NCBI GenBank assembly: GCA_024234265.1
Contig: JACKOM010000003.1
Location: forward strand, 1-64,000
Direction of reading: 5' to 3'
DNA length: 64,000 nt
Origin: Oceanospirillaceae bacterium
GTDB taxonomy: Bacteria; Pseudomonadota; Gammaproteobacteria; Pseudomonadales; Oceanobacteraceae
The notes beneath the pieces are model-generated. The model ran no database searches, was not told the DNA's origin, and saw only the letters and a list, made by a program, of their open reading frames with translations. Both the position numbers and the translations under genes were made by a program. Shown piece by piece: positions 16,928 to 25,740 of the stretch (position 1 is the first letter of the stretch; each line of letters starts with the position of its first letter).

Positions 16928-19375
16928 TTATTGGATCGGCGTCGCCGTCAGGTTGGATGTGAAATTGAAATTCTGCAGAGTCATACCACTGATCACCGGA
17001 GCGGGGGTTGGATCGTTGGCATGAATTAATTGCACAGATTCAATATTCATTTCTTTAAAGCGCAGATCAGCCGAAACCGCAAAACCTTTTGGACGATTAG
17101 CTTTTTGTGCTGCGCTCGGATTGGAAACATAAACGTATGTGGAATCACTGGTCATGATTTTTTCATCACCCTTGTTGCCCGCAATACCGTTTGAATCCAG
17201 ACCCGTGGTTTTTTTAATTACTTTGGTAGGGGCCACGTCTACGGCGATATCAACCTGCAAACCGTAATCGTTAGTGCTGTTGTTATAACCGTCGGTCGTG
17301 TAGTAGTTATCAATTAATAATTGAGTGCCAGTGCCATTTACCGGATTACCGTCTACATCCACAGTGCGGTTGTTTTCCCACATAAAGCTGTTGCGCTTGG
17401 ATGGATCCACCAGATCCGCCTGCATCAGGTTTTTCTTCAAACCAATTGTCACACCCTGACTGCCACGGTCAGTCCAATAACCACCGGATAAATCACAACT
17501 GACCTCATTGGCCCCCGTACCACCGATACAGGCAGTGCCACCGGCGCCACCAGCTTTAATCACCAACTGACTGTCGGTTTCATAACGGGTCATACGAATA
17601 CGCCCCAGGCTGCTGCCGGTGTATTTATCACCCCAGCGCAGATTGCCGATATCCAGGTCACTCCACACCTGCCCCTGTACCAGCTTAATACCGTCACTTT
17701 CCACATCCAGAGTGTACTCACGGAAGTGATAAGCCTGGGTCACATCATCAGCCCAGATACCCACAATACGTTCACTGGCAGTACCCGGGTTGAGAATGTT
17801 GGTCGACAGGGCAAAGGTGCCGTCGGTAATTAAAATATCGCCATCAAACGTCAGACCGTTACCACTGCGGCCACCGGTGCGCATTTCCACCAGACCATTG
17901 AGGTTGAAATCGTAGGCAGGGTAAATACCCAGCGGTAACAGCAACTCGGTGCCGCCCTGTAATTCCGCGTTTTTACTACCCACACGTAAACCATCAATAC
18001 TGTAGCTGCCACGGATATTACGCATACCAATGGCGAGATAATCCTCAGTCCCGTCATTGCGTACATCCACAGATGCAAAGCCAGAACCGTAACTCTGGAA
18101 ATTACTGACGATAATGGTGTTTTTCACCACATCCGCTGCGTTGTAATCGTCGCTGTATAAAGCATCGGCGGTCATATTCCATTCAAGGTATGCACTGATA
18201 CCCTGGTTTACATCACCGGCGTAGAAGTTATTAAACAGAGTATCGAATCCATTAGCGGCCAGCACTGCATCGCCGGACCAGTCGACGTCAAACTCGGTTA
18301 AACCCGGGGAGAGTTTCACTGTGTTGTGATAAGTGCGCAAACTGCCGGTGGCCGGGTCAGTACGCTCAGCGTCTTCAAATACATAATCCACCTGGAACTG
18401 ACCAATGCTGCCGGCACCAATGCGTAAGTCACCGGCACGGAAAGTACCTTCGAGGCGATCAAAGCTGATTTCGATATGGTCAACCGGGTCACCCTGCATC
18501 ACATCAAAAGTCAGGTTGCTAAGCTGGGTATAACCCGTCATATCACCGGCACTGAGGGATTGGCCATCATCTGTGTAGGTCAGATAGTTGGTTTTGGTAT
18601 CGTCAATTTCGAAATAACTGTCGAGGGAAATACCCGCCCCGCTGCGACCACCACCGAACACATGTACATAGCTGTTGCGGTAAGCCATAGCACCACTGAG
18701 GGAGCCAAACGATTGGTTAGCAGCACAATCCATCAGACTGGTAAAACACAGGCCGGCCATGGAGAAGGTGTATTCAAAACTGGGAATGCCAAGAACTAAC
18801 GCTGTGCGCCCGGAAACATCTTCGATATCCAGGGTCATGTCGGTTAATTTACTTGTATAGGCAAGATCATCAATTAACAGGCTGTGGCCGTTGGTTGTCC
18901 ACTGCACGTCGGATTTGGTGATATCGGTTTCACTGTTAAAAATAAAACCATTTGTGCCATCACTTTTACCGCGAATTTTCAGCAGATTGTGGCCTTCGTA
19001 ATCATAACGGAATGAACCAAAACTACTGGTGCCGCGATAATCACCCACAGAAATAGAACCAATCTGCAAACTGGTTGGCTCATAGGTGCTGTCGATGATA
19101 ATGCCGTCAGTACCATCCACATCAATCACATGGGTGGTTTTAGCCGTTTGAGTAATGTCGTTGGGATTACCAATTCTAATATCCGACAACTCCAGCATAT
19201 TGCCTTCGTCGGAATAAATTATGCTGCCAATGGTATATGCCTGATCCATTTCCAGGGTAATACCAGTTTGGCCGGAAATTGTTTCCAGATCGGTTTCGTC
19301 CATGCCGGTTAATTCCGCATGGGCATAATGCATATTGGCCGCAAGTACAGCGAGGGTAAGCAGTTTAACTTTCAT
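16928..19375 (-). CDS. Large secreted DUF6160-type protein, third gene of the operon
   Basis: An 815-residue protein with a signal peptide (MKVKLLTLAVLAANMHYAHA). Immediately after the cleavage site comes LTGMDETDLETISGQTGITLEMD, the 'Leu-x-x-Met-xx-xx-Leu-xx-(V/I)-(S/T)-Gly-Gln-xGly-Ile' motif shared with the two upstream genes and with DUF6160-type surface proteins. The rest is rich in Gly, Asp, Asn and Thr with alternating hydrophobics, as in beta-rich extracellular proteins. The start shares one base with the stop of the preceding gene. Function is unknown; related proteins are associated with surface filaments in some gammaproteobacteria. Confidence 0.7.
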   Translation of the reverse strand: MKVKLLTLAVLAANMHYAHAELTGMDETDLETISGQTGITLEMDQAYTIGSIIYSDEGNMLELSDIRIGNPNDITQTAKTTHVIDVDGTDGIIIDSTYEPTSLQIGSISVGDYRGTSSFGSFRYDYEGHNLLKIRGKSDGTNGFIFNSETDITKSDVQWTTNGHSLLIDDLAYTSKLTDMTLDIEDVSGRTALVLGIPSFEYTFSMAGLCFTSLMDCAANQSFGSLSGAMAYRNSYVHVFGGGRSGAGISLDSYFEIDDTKTNYLTYTDDGQSLSAGDMTGYTQLSNLTFDVMQGDPVDHIEISFDRLEGTFRAGDLRIGAGSIGQFQVDYVFEDAERTDPATGSLRTYHNTVKLSPGLTEFDVDWSGDAVLAANGFDTLFNNFYAGDVNQGISAYLEWNMTADALYSDDYNAADVVKNTIIVSNFQSYGSGFASVDVRNDGTEDYLAIGMRNIRGSYSIDGLRVGSKNAELQGGTELLLPLGIYPAYDFNLNGLVEMRTGGRSGNGLTFDGDILITDGTFALSTNILNPGTASERIVGIWADDVTQAYHFREYTLDVESDGIKLVQGQVWSDLDIGNLRWGDKYTGSSLGRIRMTRYETDSQLVIKAGGAGGTACIGGTGANEVSCDLSGGYWTDRGSQGVTIGLKKNLMQADLVDPSKRNSFMWENNRTVDVDGNPVNGTGTQLLIDNYYTTDGYNNSTNDYGLQVDIAVDVAPTKVIKKTTGLDSNGIAGNKGDEKIMTSDSTYVYVSNPSAAQKANRPKGFAVSADLRFKEMNIESVQLIHANDPTPAPVISGMTLQNFNFTSNLTATPIQ

Positions 19376-19992
19376 TATGGCGTCCCCGTTGGAAACACCA
19401 GGAGATTACCCTGCATGTTGATGGTGCCGTTCATCTGCACACCAAAAACATCGGTTTGCTGAAAACCTGTATCGGTTGGGCGGGCAGTGGAACTGGTAGC
19501 AATCGTGAATTGCACATCTTCAAAACGCATTTCATTTGGCAGGCCAATTTCGAGCACTGTCAGGCCGTCAAAATCTGCCTCATCACCGCCAAATTCACCT
19601 GCATCGGCAGTAGCGCTGATTTCACGGGCACGAATGGTCAGACCCTCGAAGGACATTTTGCCGCGCATTTCATCGAGTACAAAATAACCTTCGCTGTTAT
19701 TGGTTTTAACCGCTAAACGGGCCCCACAACGGCTGACGGTACCCGCATCTTTTTCCGCACAGGTACCCCATACGGCAGTCAGAGGGCCAACACCATCGGG
19801 GTCGATATTACCGGTATCGCCGACAGCCAGTGGGCCACCGGTTTCGTTTAAAGCAATTTCACCGGAGAGATACACACCATTTTGGCCGGTCACATTCTCC
19901 AAACCTTCATCACTCATATCTTCAAGTGCAAAAGCGCTGAGCTGCGTAAAACAGCAAACAATAAAAAGAGCCTGGCGGACATTAAAGATCAT
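19375..19992 (-). CDS. Secreted DUF6160-type protein, second gene of the operon
   Basis: A 205-residue protein with signal peptide MIFNVRQALFIVCCFTQLSAFA and then LEDMSDEGLENVTGQNGVYL, the motif shared by all three genes. I chose the ATG at 19992 because GGAGG lies 9 bases upstream; the open frame extends to 20055 but there it overlaps the preceding gene. With this start it overlaps the end of the upstream gene by 11 bases and its stop overlaps the next start by one base, so the three genes are translationally coupled. Confidence 0.7.
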   Translation of the reverse strand: MIFNVRQALFIVCCFTQLSAFALEDMSDEGLENVTGQNGVYLSGEIALNETGGPLAVGDTGNIDPDGVGPLTAVWGTCAEKDAGTVSRCGARLAVKTNNSEGYFVLDEMRGKMSFEGLTIRAREISATADAGEFGGDEADFDGLTVLEIGLPNEMRFEDVQFTIATSSTARPTDTGFQQTDVFGVQMNGTINMQGNLLVFPTGTP

Positions 19993-21124
19993 GACTGGTG
20001 ACCTCCAGATACTGTATTTGCAACCCGCGAATCGTCGAGGAGCCAAAGCTTTCACTGCCCACGGTCAGGTTATCAATACTGATCATGGACTTGGCACCAT
20101 TGGTGTAATAATCGTTATACCAGTCCCAGGTGGCCGTATCTGAGCCGGCACGCAGACCATCGGAAGCAATTACGTGGGTTGTACCTGGAATACGCGGGTC
20201 ATTCGGGCTGGGCAATTTATGAATTTTGAAGACAAAATTACCACCGGCATCCACATCAAAGGTGGCTGGCTGGAAGTATTTTTCATCACCCAGTGCCAAG
20301 CGGATTTTCACCCCGGTCATAACCATGGCATCACCACAGTTAGTCCCGTCAATCTGGCAACTATTAATAAAGATTTCATCGGCATGCAGATGCAGGCGGG
20401 CTTCCATGGACAGCCCCTGATACTCAGTGGCTTCGATTGTGCCATTGCCATTTTCGTCAATTTTATCGCCCCACAGGCGAATATATGAACCGTCAAAGTT
20501 TGCTGACTTTGCATGAAAATTCAGGTTGGTGTTTTTAACATTGCTGATGCTGTTGTCATAAACCGTATAAAGGCTCATGCCGATATCCATACGCTCGCCT
20601 TTATAACCTGTGCCTGAATCGGCAGGCCGGCTGGTACATTTACCGCCAACCCCAGGATCCGTCACACCCGCGCAGTTATAACCATCGAGCTGATTAGTTG
20701 CATACATTTCAGGGGCAGCAATTTCCAGTACCGCTTTATCTGTCCAGCCACCGCCACCTAAGTTGTTACCATCAAGCACATCGATTTTATAGGGATGACT
20801 TAAACGTCCCAGGTTGACCGTTTTGCCCTCCAGATCGGCACCATAATTAGTACCCGTACCTGCAATGTAAAACTGCCCCAAACTAACATCCACTGCGTTA
20901 CCGTTTTGATCTTCAATGCCGGTTATCTTGAAGGTATAACCATCCGTATCATCCAAGGGCAGATTGTCTTTGGCATTGAACTGAAAATCTTCAAATACAA
21001 GACCTATGCCTTCACCACTGACAGTGGAAAGCTCGTCTTCAGAGAGGTTCTGCAGAGCAAACACACCTGAAGGCAACAGGGTGCAGAACAATATGATGTT
21101 GGTGAGTAGGTTGTTACAACCCAT
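19982..21124 (-). CDS. Secreted DUF6160-type protein, first gene of the operon
   Basis: A 380-residue protein with signal peptide MGCNNLLTNIILFCTLLPSGVFA followed by LQNLSEDELSTVSGEGIGLVFED, the family N-terminal motif. It contains paired cysteines (SCQIDGTNCGDA and a second pair in the CAGVTDPGVGGKC segment) that may form disulfides. The ATG is preceded by GAGGCG. As the promoter-proximal gene of three related genes it may define the operon's function, which I infer to be a surface or secreted structure. Confidence 0.7.
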   Translation of the reverse strand: MGCNNLLTNIILFCTLLPSGVFALQNLSEDELSTVSGEGIGLVFEDFQFNAKDNLPLDDTDGYTFKITGIEDQNGNAVDVSLGQFYIAGTGTNYGADLEGKTVNLGRLSHPYKIDVLDGNNLGGGGWTDKAVLEIAAPEMYATNQLDGYNCAGVTDPGVGGKCTSRPADSGTGYKGERMDIGMSLYTVYDNSISNVKNTNLNFHAKSANFDGSYIRLWGDKIDENGNGTIEATEYQGLSMEARLHLHADEIFINSCQIDGTNCGDAMVMTGVKIRLALGDEKYFQPATFDVDAGGNFVFKIHKLPSPNDPRIPGTTHVIASDGLRAGSDTATWDWYNDYYTNGAKSMISIDNLTVGSESFGSSTIRGLQIQYLEVTSHDL

Positions 21125-21344
21125 GGCTTTACGCCTCGTTTTTTATTCTTTTATAGGCGGGCTTAGGATATAGGGATTAAGACTGAAAAAACAGTGTTAC
21201 AAAGTATAAAAATGCATGGGTGACCTAACCTGCATAGGCAAAAAAGCAATGCAATCTGGATTTAATGCGCCATAGTACCAAGTTGATTTGGGTATCCGTC
21301 CCGGGGAGCTATGAACCCCGCATTTAATCCACTTTCTCGCGCGC
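21125..21344. other. Non-coding stretch upstream of the DUF6160-type operon
   Basis: No gene is visible. On the minus strand TTGTAA and TAATCC with 17 bases between them could be a weak promoter for the operon. A stretch near 21297-21320 contains a small inverted repeat (CCGGGGAGC..ATGAACCCCG). From 21328 a 22-bp sequence begins that is repeated in inverted orientation just beyond the terminator at 21350-21386. Confidence 0.4.
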
Positions 21345-21409
21345 AATAAGAAACCCGAGCTGGGAGACCAGTTCGGGTTTTTTATTGCGCGCGAGAAAGT
21401 GGATTAAAA
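21328..21409. repeat. Long hairpin enclosing a copy of the rRNA-operon terminator
   Basis: AATCCACTTTCTCGCGCGCA (21328 onward) is repeated as its exact reverse complement ending at 21409, giving a 22-bp or longer stem. The loop contains the terminator AAACCCGAGCTGG ... CCAGTTCGGGTTTTTT, the same as after the 5S gene near 28.7 kb. Only one arm of this stem is present next to the 5S gene, so the second arm marks the outer boundary of the inverted duplication on this side. Confidence 0.85.
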
Positions 21410-22560
21410 CCACCTGAGTTAAAACCGCGGCTAAGGTTCGCTCATCTGAGCATCCGACACGCATCCAAAAAAGGCCCAACAGGGCCTTTTTGTTTTCATG
21501 CCTCTCAGGGACGAAGGTGCAGAAACTATATGCTGATTAAGGCATTCGCCTTGTAGCCCGTTAAACCGCATTGAATGTTGCTTATAAAGCCTATCAACAA
21601 CGGGAAGCCAACGACGGCAAGATCACTAACTGGTCGGGGCTGTTGATGGCGGCAGCGCCATTGGCCGGAGATTTTGGTTTTGATAAGACCGCAGAGGTTA
21701 TCGCCGATTATGGTGATTATGCCTCCCCATGGTTGGGCTTAGCTGAAAAAGCAATCAATGGTGATGAAATCACGTCTGACGATTACATCATGGCCGTTGG
21801 TAATACCTTATCTGCCGCCGCTGGTGGAATTGGTGGCGAAGGTGAAGCTAAATTCAGCCTGCAAAATATAACGGCTAGATTAGGTGCACAATTGGCCATC
21901 AGTGGTGCCATGTATGATCAGCTGGATGATAAAGATTTAGCCATCGATTATTTTGCGAATGCTGTTGGCCAGGAAGTGGGCGGGCTTACAACCCAGGCAT
22001 TAAAAGAGTCCAGGCTTGGTCAAGCGGCTGAGAGCTTTAAAGCTCAAAATATCGCAGATCGCCAAAAAGCCCAGCAAGCTCGCAACTTCGAAAACACCAT
22101 TCGTGATCTAGCCGTGGATGAATTGGCTCGTCAAAACCCAGGTATGACCGAGACAGAACTGAAACAGCTAAAACAAGACATGGCCGATGGCACAGTGCCG
22201 ACACCGACTATTAAGTTCATGGAAGGTCAAAAAGACGCCGATGGCAATAAAGTCTACGGTGCCTTTGATGCAGAAAATAATGAAATTCGGCTGGATAAAG
22301 ACTTATACGACCAAGCCGCCTCTGGCGATATGGATGCCACCGCGAAACTGCTGGGCGTATACCTGGAAGAACAAGGTCATGCGGTTGCCTCTGTTATGGA
22401 ACAACGCATGGGCGTACAAGACTTCCGCTTCGATGAAGGGGGCATGGTCGCCCGTGAACTGTTGAAAGACTTCTCGGCCAGCGGTGGTAACTTCGGTTTT
22501 AGTTTGAATATAGCCGGTAATACCACGGACTTTGTGACCAGTGCGGAGGCGATTGATAAT
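21345..22560 (+). repeat. Arm A of a 1,216-bp inverted duplication
   Basis: This segment matches the reverse complement of 27496-28711 over the same length, without indels. I see four base differences, all within the last about 120 bases. It contains the rRNA terminator, a second terminator (AAAAAAGGCCC-aaca-GGGCCTTTTT near 21470-21494) and the first 330 codons of the toxin-like ORF. Beyond 22560 the two copies diverge abruptly in DNA and gradually in protein. Confidence 0.93.
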
Positions 22561-23838
22561 GAGGTCGCAACACACTTCACAGCTGGTCGATTACTAAGTG
22601 ATAAACAATTAGGTAGTTTAGAGTTTAGTTCGACGAATGCGGCTGGCACGGTTGTGACGATTCAGTCTGGTGATACGCTAGGTGCAATAGTGAAGGCTGA
22701 GTTAGGAGCTGGCGCGACAGCTAAGGATATTGCAAATCGTATTAATGAATACAAAAAGGCCAATGCGGGGCTTAATCCTAACAAGTTGAAGGTGGGCCAG
22801 GAACTGAATATTCCTGGGGCCATAGGTAACGCATTAACTCTTGAAGAGAATATGGCAGCAGGTGGTATCGATTTGAGACATCCATGGGCATCTTTCTCAG
22901 AGGATTTGGTGAATGGAGCCATGGATACGCTATGGGCTGGTAGTGGCGTGTTAGCACTTGAGGGAGATAACGTTGAAGCCAAGCCGCTAGTACCTGATTT
23001 TTTACAGAAAGGACAATTTCTGTCTATAGGTGATAAAGGTGAGTCTGTCGTTGATTTGCAAAAAGCGATACTCGAAGCGGGTAGCGGATTAAACCTTCCG
23101 GAAGTTGAAGCTCTAAGAGAAGAATTATCTGGAATGGAGAAAAACTCTGGTTACTATGGAAAAGTTACTCAATATGCATATCGGGCTTTACTAGGATCGA
23201 TGGATAACATCGGAATCAACAACATAAGTGGTTTAACGTCCCAAGGTGTCTTTGATATAAGAATGTCTGGCGAAAAAGTTAAAGTTGGTGATTACAACCT
23301 TCCTTCAATAACGGGTATTCAAGATCAAGTTGGTTATTCACGTGGGGCTGTGGGTCGATTATCTCCACAGCAAAAGGCTAGTAATCTTGATTCTCTCCAA
23401 GGTTATGTAGATAGTGCTGTTAAAAAGTATGGGAATGTACCTAAAGATCTACTTAATTCCGTTATTACTTATGAATCTGGTGGAATGATAAATGCTGTCT
23501 CAGGTACAGGTGCTTTGGGACCAATGCAAATAACGTCTCAAAATTATAACGCTGGTGATGGCTTTAATCCTTTTGATCCAGAGGCTGCAATAGATCATGG
23601 TGCGGGTATGTTAAGCTCATATATTAAGAAGTTTGGAAGTGACCAAGAAGGTATAAATAAGACAGTTGCTGCTTATAATCAGGGACTGGGCGCTGTTGAC
23701 ACTGCAATTTCGACAGCTAATAAAAATAACACAACCAATTGGTCGCAATATATTAAACCTGAAGGGCAGAAATATATTAAGGGTATACAGGAAGTTCGTG
23801 CAGGTGGATACAATATACCGAGCTATTTTGGAGATTAA
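21571..23838 (+). CDS. Orphan polymorphic-toxin-like protein with lytic-transglycosylase tip (module A)
   Basis: An open frame of 755 codons. The only start at its beginning is TTG at 21571, an in-frame TAA lies 9 bases upstream, and I see no ribosome-binding site; the next candidate ATG is at 21646. This suggests a displaced 3' portion of a larger gene. Residues 1-330 are shared with module B; around 265-300 there is LEEQGHAVASVM ... FDEGG, resembling a metallopeptidase-like signature. A LysM domain covers about 361-416 (TIQSGDTLGAIVKAEL) and a peptidoglycan-binding domain about 481-545 (SIGDKGESVVDLQKAI). A lytic-transglycosylase (SLT) domain covers about 609-730, with catalytic Glu635 in ITYESGG, then GALGPMQIT and AAYNQGLGAV. 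It should cleave peptidoglycan in the periplasm. Codon use becomes AT-rich in the tip. Confidence 0.75.
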   Translation: MNVAYKAYQQREANDGKITNWSGLLMAAAPLAGDFGFDKTAEVIADYGDYASPWLGLAEKAINGDEITSDDYIMAVGNTLSAAAGGIGGEGEAKFSLQNITARLGAQLAISGAMYDQLDDKDLAIDYFANAVGQEVGGLTTQALKESRLGQAAESFKAQNIADRQKAQQARNFENTIRDLAVDELARQNPGMTETELKQLKQDMADGTVPTPTIKFMEGQKDADGNKVYGAFDAENNEIRLDKDLYDQAASGDMDATAKLLGVYLEEQGHAVASVMEQRMGVQDFRFDEGGMVARELLKDFSASGGNFGFSLNIAGNTTDFVTSAEAIDNEVATHFTAGRLLSDKQLGSLEFSSTNAAGTVVTIQSGDTLGAIVKAELGAGATAKDIANRINEYKKANAGLNPNKLKVGQELNIPGAIGNALTLEENMAAGGIDLRHPWASFSEDLVNGAMDTLWAGSGVLALEGDNVEAKPLVPDFLQKGQFLSIGDKGESVVDLQKAILEAGSGLNLPEVEALREELSGMEKNSGYYGKVTQYAYRALLGSMDNIGINNISGLTSQGVFDIRMSGEKVKVGDYNLPSITGIQDQVGYSRGAVGRLSPQQKASNLDSLQGYVDSAVKKYGNVPKDLLNSVITYESGGMINAVSGTGALGPMQITSQNYNAGDGFNPFDPEAAIDHGAGMLSSYIKKFGSDQEGINKTVAAYNQGLGAVDTAISTANKNNTTNWSQYIKPEGQKYIKGIQEVRAGGYNIPSYFGD

Positions 23839-23841
23839 AAA

Positions 23842-24315
23842 ATGAAATGGATAGTACTATTACATGCAGGCTTAATAGCATCCTGTTCTATAGAAGCTAA
23901 TAACTCCTGTACAAGTTTATTTGATGAAGCAGAGAAAGTATTTAGTTATAGCATGGTGGTTTCGAAAGAAAACTTCGAAGAAATGAAAAGCGAAATGAAA
24001 CTCTGTTTAGAGAGTGAGAATAATGTATGTAGTATTACAAAAAATGATTCTACATATGCTTTGAGTAATCGAGTATTTGATAAATACAGTTCACCTACTT
24101 TAGATTTTGGTCAAGATCCAGCGATAGTTATGCTGAGTGGAGATACAGGGTGTTTCGTTGCAGTAAATCACTTTGTAATGGCTGAACCATGGGGAATTTA
24201 TAAGATCCGTAATAAAAAGGATGCACCTGACTATTTGGCTGAAAACGACCCGCGATTAAAAATGGGTATTAATGAATTAGATTTGCTGAAAATAATTAAG
24301 GATTACGATAAATAA
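23842..24315 (+). CDS. Predicted periplasmic lipoprotein, candidate immunity protein of module A
   Basis: A 157-residue protein starting 4 bases after the toxin-like stop, with GGAG inside the toxin's last codons as ribosome-binding site. The N-terminus MKWIVLLHAGLIASCS has a short hydrophobic stretch ending in IASC, which fits a lipobox, so the mature protein is probably anchored in the periplasm. Further cysteines could form disulfides. I do not recognise a family. Position, size, AT-rich composition and predicted location all fit an inhibitor of a cell-wall-cutting toxin. This is inference. Confidence 0.6.
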   Translation: MKWIVLLHAGLIASCSIEANNSCTSLFDEAEKVFSYSMVVSKENFEEMKSEMKLCLESENNVCSITKNDSTYALSNRVFDKYSSPTLDFGQDPAIVMLSGDTGCFVAVNHFVMAEPWGIYKIRNKKDAPDYLAENDPRLKMGINELDLLKIIKDYDK

Positions 24316-24346
24316 TCTATCAAAACTAAGCGAATCAAGGGGCCAA

Positions 24347-24554
24347 GCAACTAGGGAGACAGTCATCATAAGAAAAACGCCTGATGTTTTTTGAAAGACT
24401 CCATCAGTTAAGTGTTTATAAAAATGTTTCCGATTGCGCGGTTAATTTTGGCAACTAGGGAGACAGTCATCATAAGAAAAACGCCTGATGTTTTTTGAAA
24501 GAATCCATCAGTTAAGTGTTTATAAAAATGTTTCCGATTGCGCGGTTAATTTTG
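24347..24554. repeat. Two 104-bp direct repeats carrying REP-like hairpins
   Basis: Copies at 24347-24450 and 24451-24554 differ at about one position. Each contains AGACAGTCATCATAAG, AAACGCCTGATG and a hairpin CTGATG ... CATCAG with a T-rich/GAAAG loop. The same hairpin occurs in opposite orientation on the other side of the transposase gene (25.75-25.91 kb). No coding sequence is present between 24316 and 24673. Confidence 0.9.
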
Positions 24555-24673
24555 AATGGCTGTTTTGTAGGGTTTATTACGTAAAAAATCAGAAATTTTT
24601 ATTGTTAGGCGTTGTTAGGCGAGTTTTACCCTGCCGGTATCGACATTGATATATTTTTAGGTTGGTTTGTTAA

Positions 24674-25684
24674 TCAGGCCGCAAATAAATAACGGCAGGC
24701 GCCAAGGCCGCGTATTCGTTGCGGTGTTTTTCCTTGACTGAAATGTTCCACATTGTTTTGCAGATTCTCTGCATCACCCACTAAAGCCGTAAAATGCTCA
24801 CCAAAGTGCTGGCTGAGGGATAGCCATTTTTCAGGGGCGATGCCGAGACGCGCCAATATGGGCGGCAGGTTTTTAGCCATGCTGCCTTTTTTGTTGTTAC
24901 GAATTTGGCGGCCAGTCCAGTCGACTAACTCCAGATAATCACTTAACCGGAACGGAATGCCAGGTGGCATATCCTGGCGTAAATAACCGGCAAAGGGTTG
25001 TAAGTCCTTGATCTGCTGTTGCGGGTGGTTGGGATTATGTGCGGTTTTGGCTTTTTCGCAGCGTTTCTGAATGGAAGTAAACTCTGATGTTTCGGGTGTT
25101 TTTGCCATTTGTGCGCGAATGGGATTTAAATCCACATAGGCCATGCAGGCGGCGAGAGCTTTTTCATCCAATAATGCCTGGGATTTAAACCTGCCCTCCC
25201 AGAAGTGCCCGGTGCAGGCATCTTCTTCATTGGCTTTGCGTGCAATACTTTCATTTAAACGGCGCATAAACCAGCTGATTGACATTAAACGCTCGCGCCA
25301 TAAGTTTGCGTATTTTTCCACGGCATCGAGTTCGGCTTTAATCAGTGGCTCACCCTGTAAATAACGCTGGGTAATTAAATTACCTTTATACAGGCTGTGC
25401 CAGTGTTCGATTATGTCGTGGGTGGACCAGCTTGCGGCTTGTAACTCATTAATATGCAACACCACGTGAAAGTGGTTCGACATAATCGCATAGGCGGCAA
25501 TATCTACGGCAAAAATCTTACTTTGCTGAATCAGTAATTCTTCAATCCAGCCGCGGCGGTGCTCAAAACACTGACCGCTGTTCTGATCTATGCCGCATAA
25601 AAACGCGCGGCGCACACAGCGGGAAACACAGTGGTAATAGGGTGTGGCGGCGAGAGATACCAGTTCCTTCCGTGGTTTTGGCAT
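24674..25684 (-). CDS. REP-associated tyrosine transposase (RAYT, IS200/IS605-like)
   Basis: A 336-residue Y1-transposase-family protein. It starts MPKPRKELVSLAATPYYHCVSRCVRRAFL, typical of RAYTs. The HUH metal-binding motif is HFH at residues 71-73 (IMSNHFHVVLHI), and a Tyr in the later AACMAYVDLNPIRA segment is the likely nucleophile. The ATG at 25684 has GGAG upstream; the open frame runs to 25723. RAYTs are usually single-copy, domesticated genes flanked by the REP hairpins they mobilise; both sides of this gene carry such hairpins in inverted orientation. It lies between the two toxin modules. Confidence 0.88.
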   Translation of the reverse strand: MPKPRKELVSLAATPYYHCVSRCVRRAFLCGIDQNSGQCFEHRRGWIEELLIQQSKIFAVDIAAYAIMSNHFHVVLHINELQAASWSTHDIIEHWHSLYKGNLITQRYLQGEPLIKAELDAVEKYANLWRERLMSISWFMRRLNESIARKANEEDACTGHFWEGRFKSQALLDEKALAACMAYVDLNPIRAQMAKTPETSEFTSIQKRCEKAKTAHNPNHPQQQIKDLQPFAGYLRQDMPPGIPFRLSDYLELVDWTGRQIRNNKKGSMAKNLPPILARLGIAPEKWLSLSQHFGEHFTALVGDAENLQNNVEHFSQGKTPQRIRGLGACRYLFAA

Positions 25685-25740
25685 AATTGGCTCCGGCTGA
25701 GGGTGCTGCTGAAGCATAGCCATTGACGGGGAAAGTGGTA

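Noticed and set aside
21125..21340. Riboswitch (c-di-GMP type) upstream of the DUF6160-type operon
   Set aside because: I could not find the conserved core or the tetraloop-receptor pairing; only small hairpins are visible.
21571..23838. Module A as a prophage endolysin or tail lysozyme
   Set aside because: No phage structural genes, holin or integrase nearby, and the first 330 residues are shared with a protein of unrelated C-terminus.
24674..25684. Active IS200/IS605 insertion sequence
   Set aside because: The protein length and N-terminus fit RAYTs, and the flanks carry REP-like hairpins rather than single IS ends; no tnpB.
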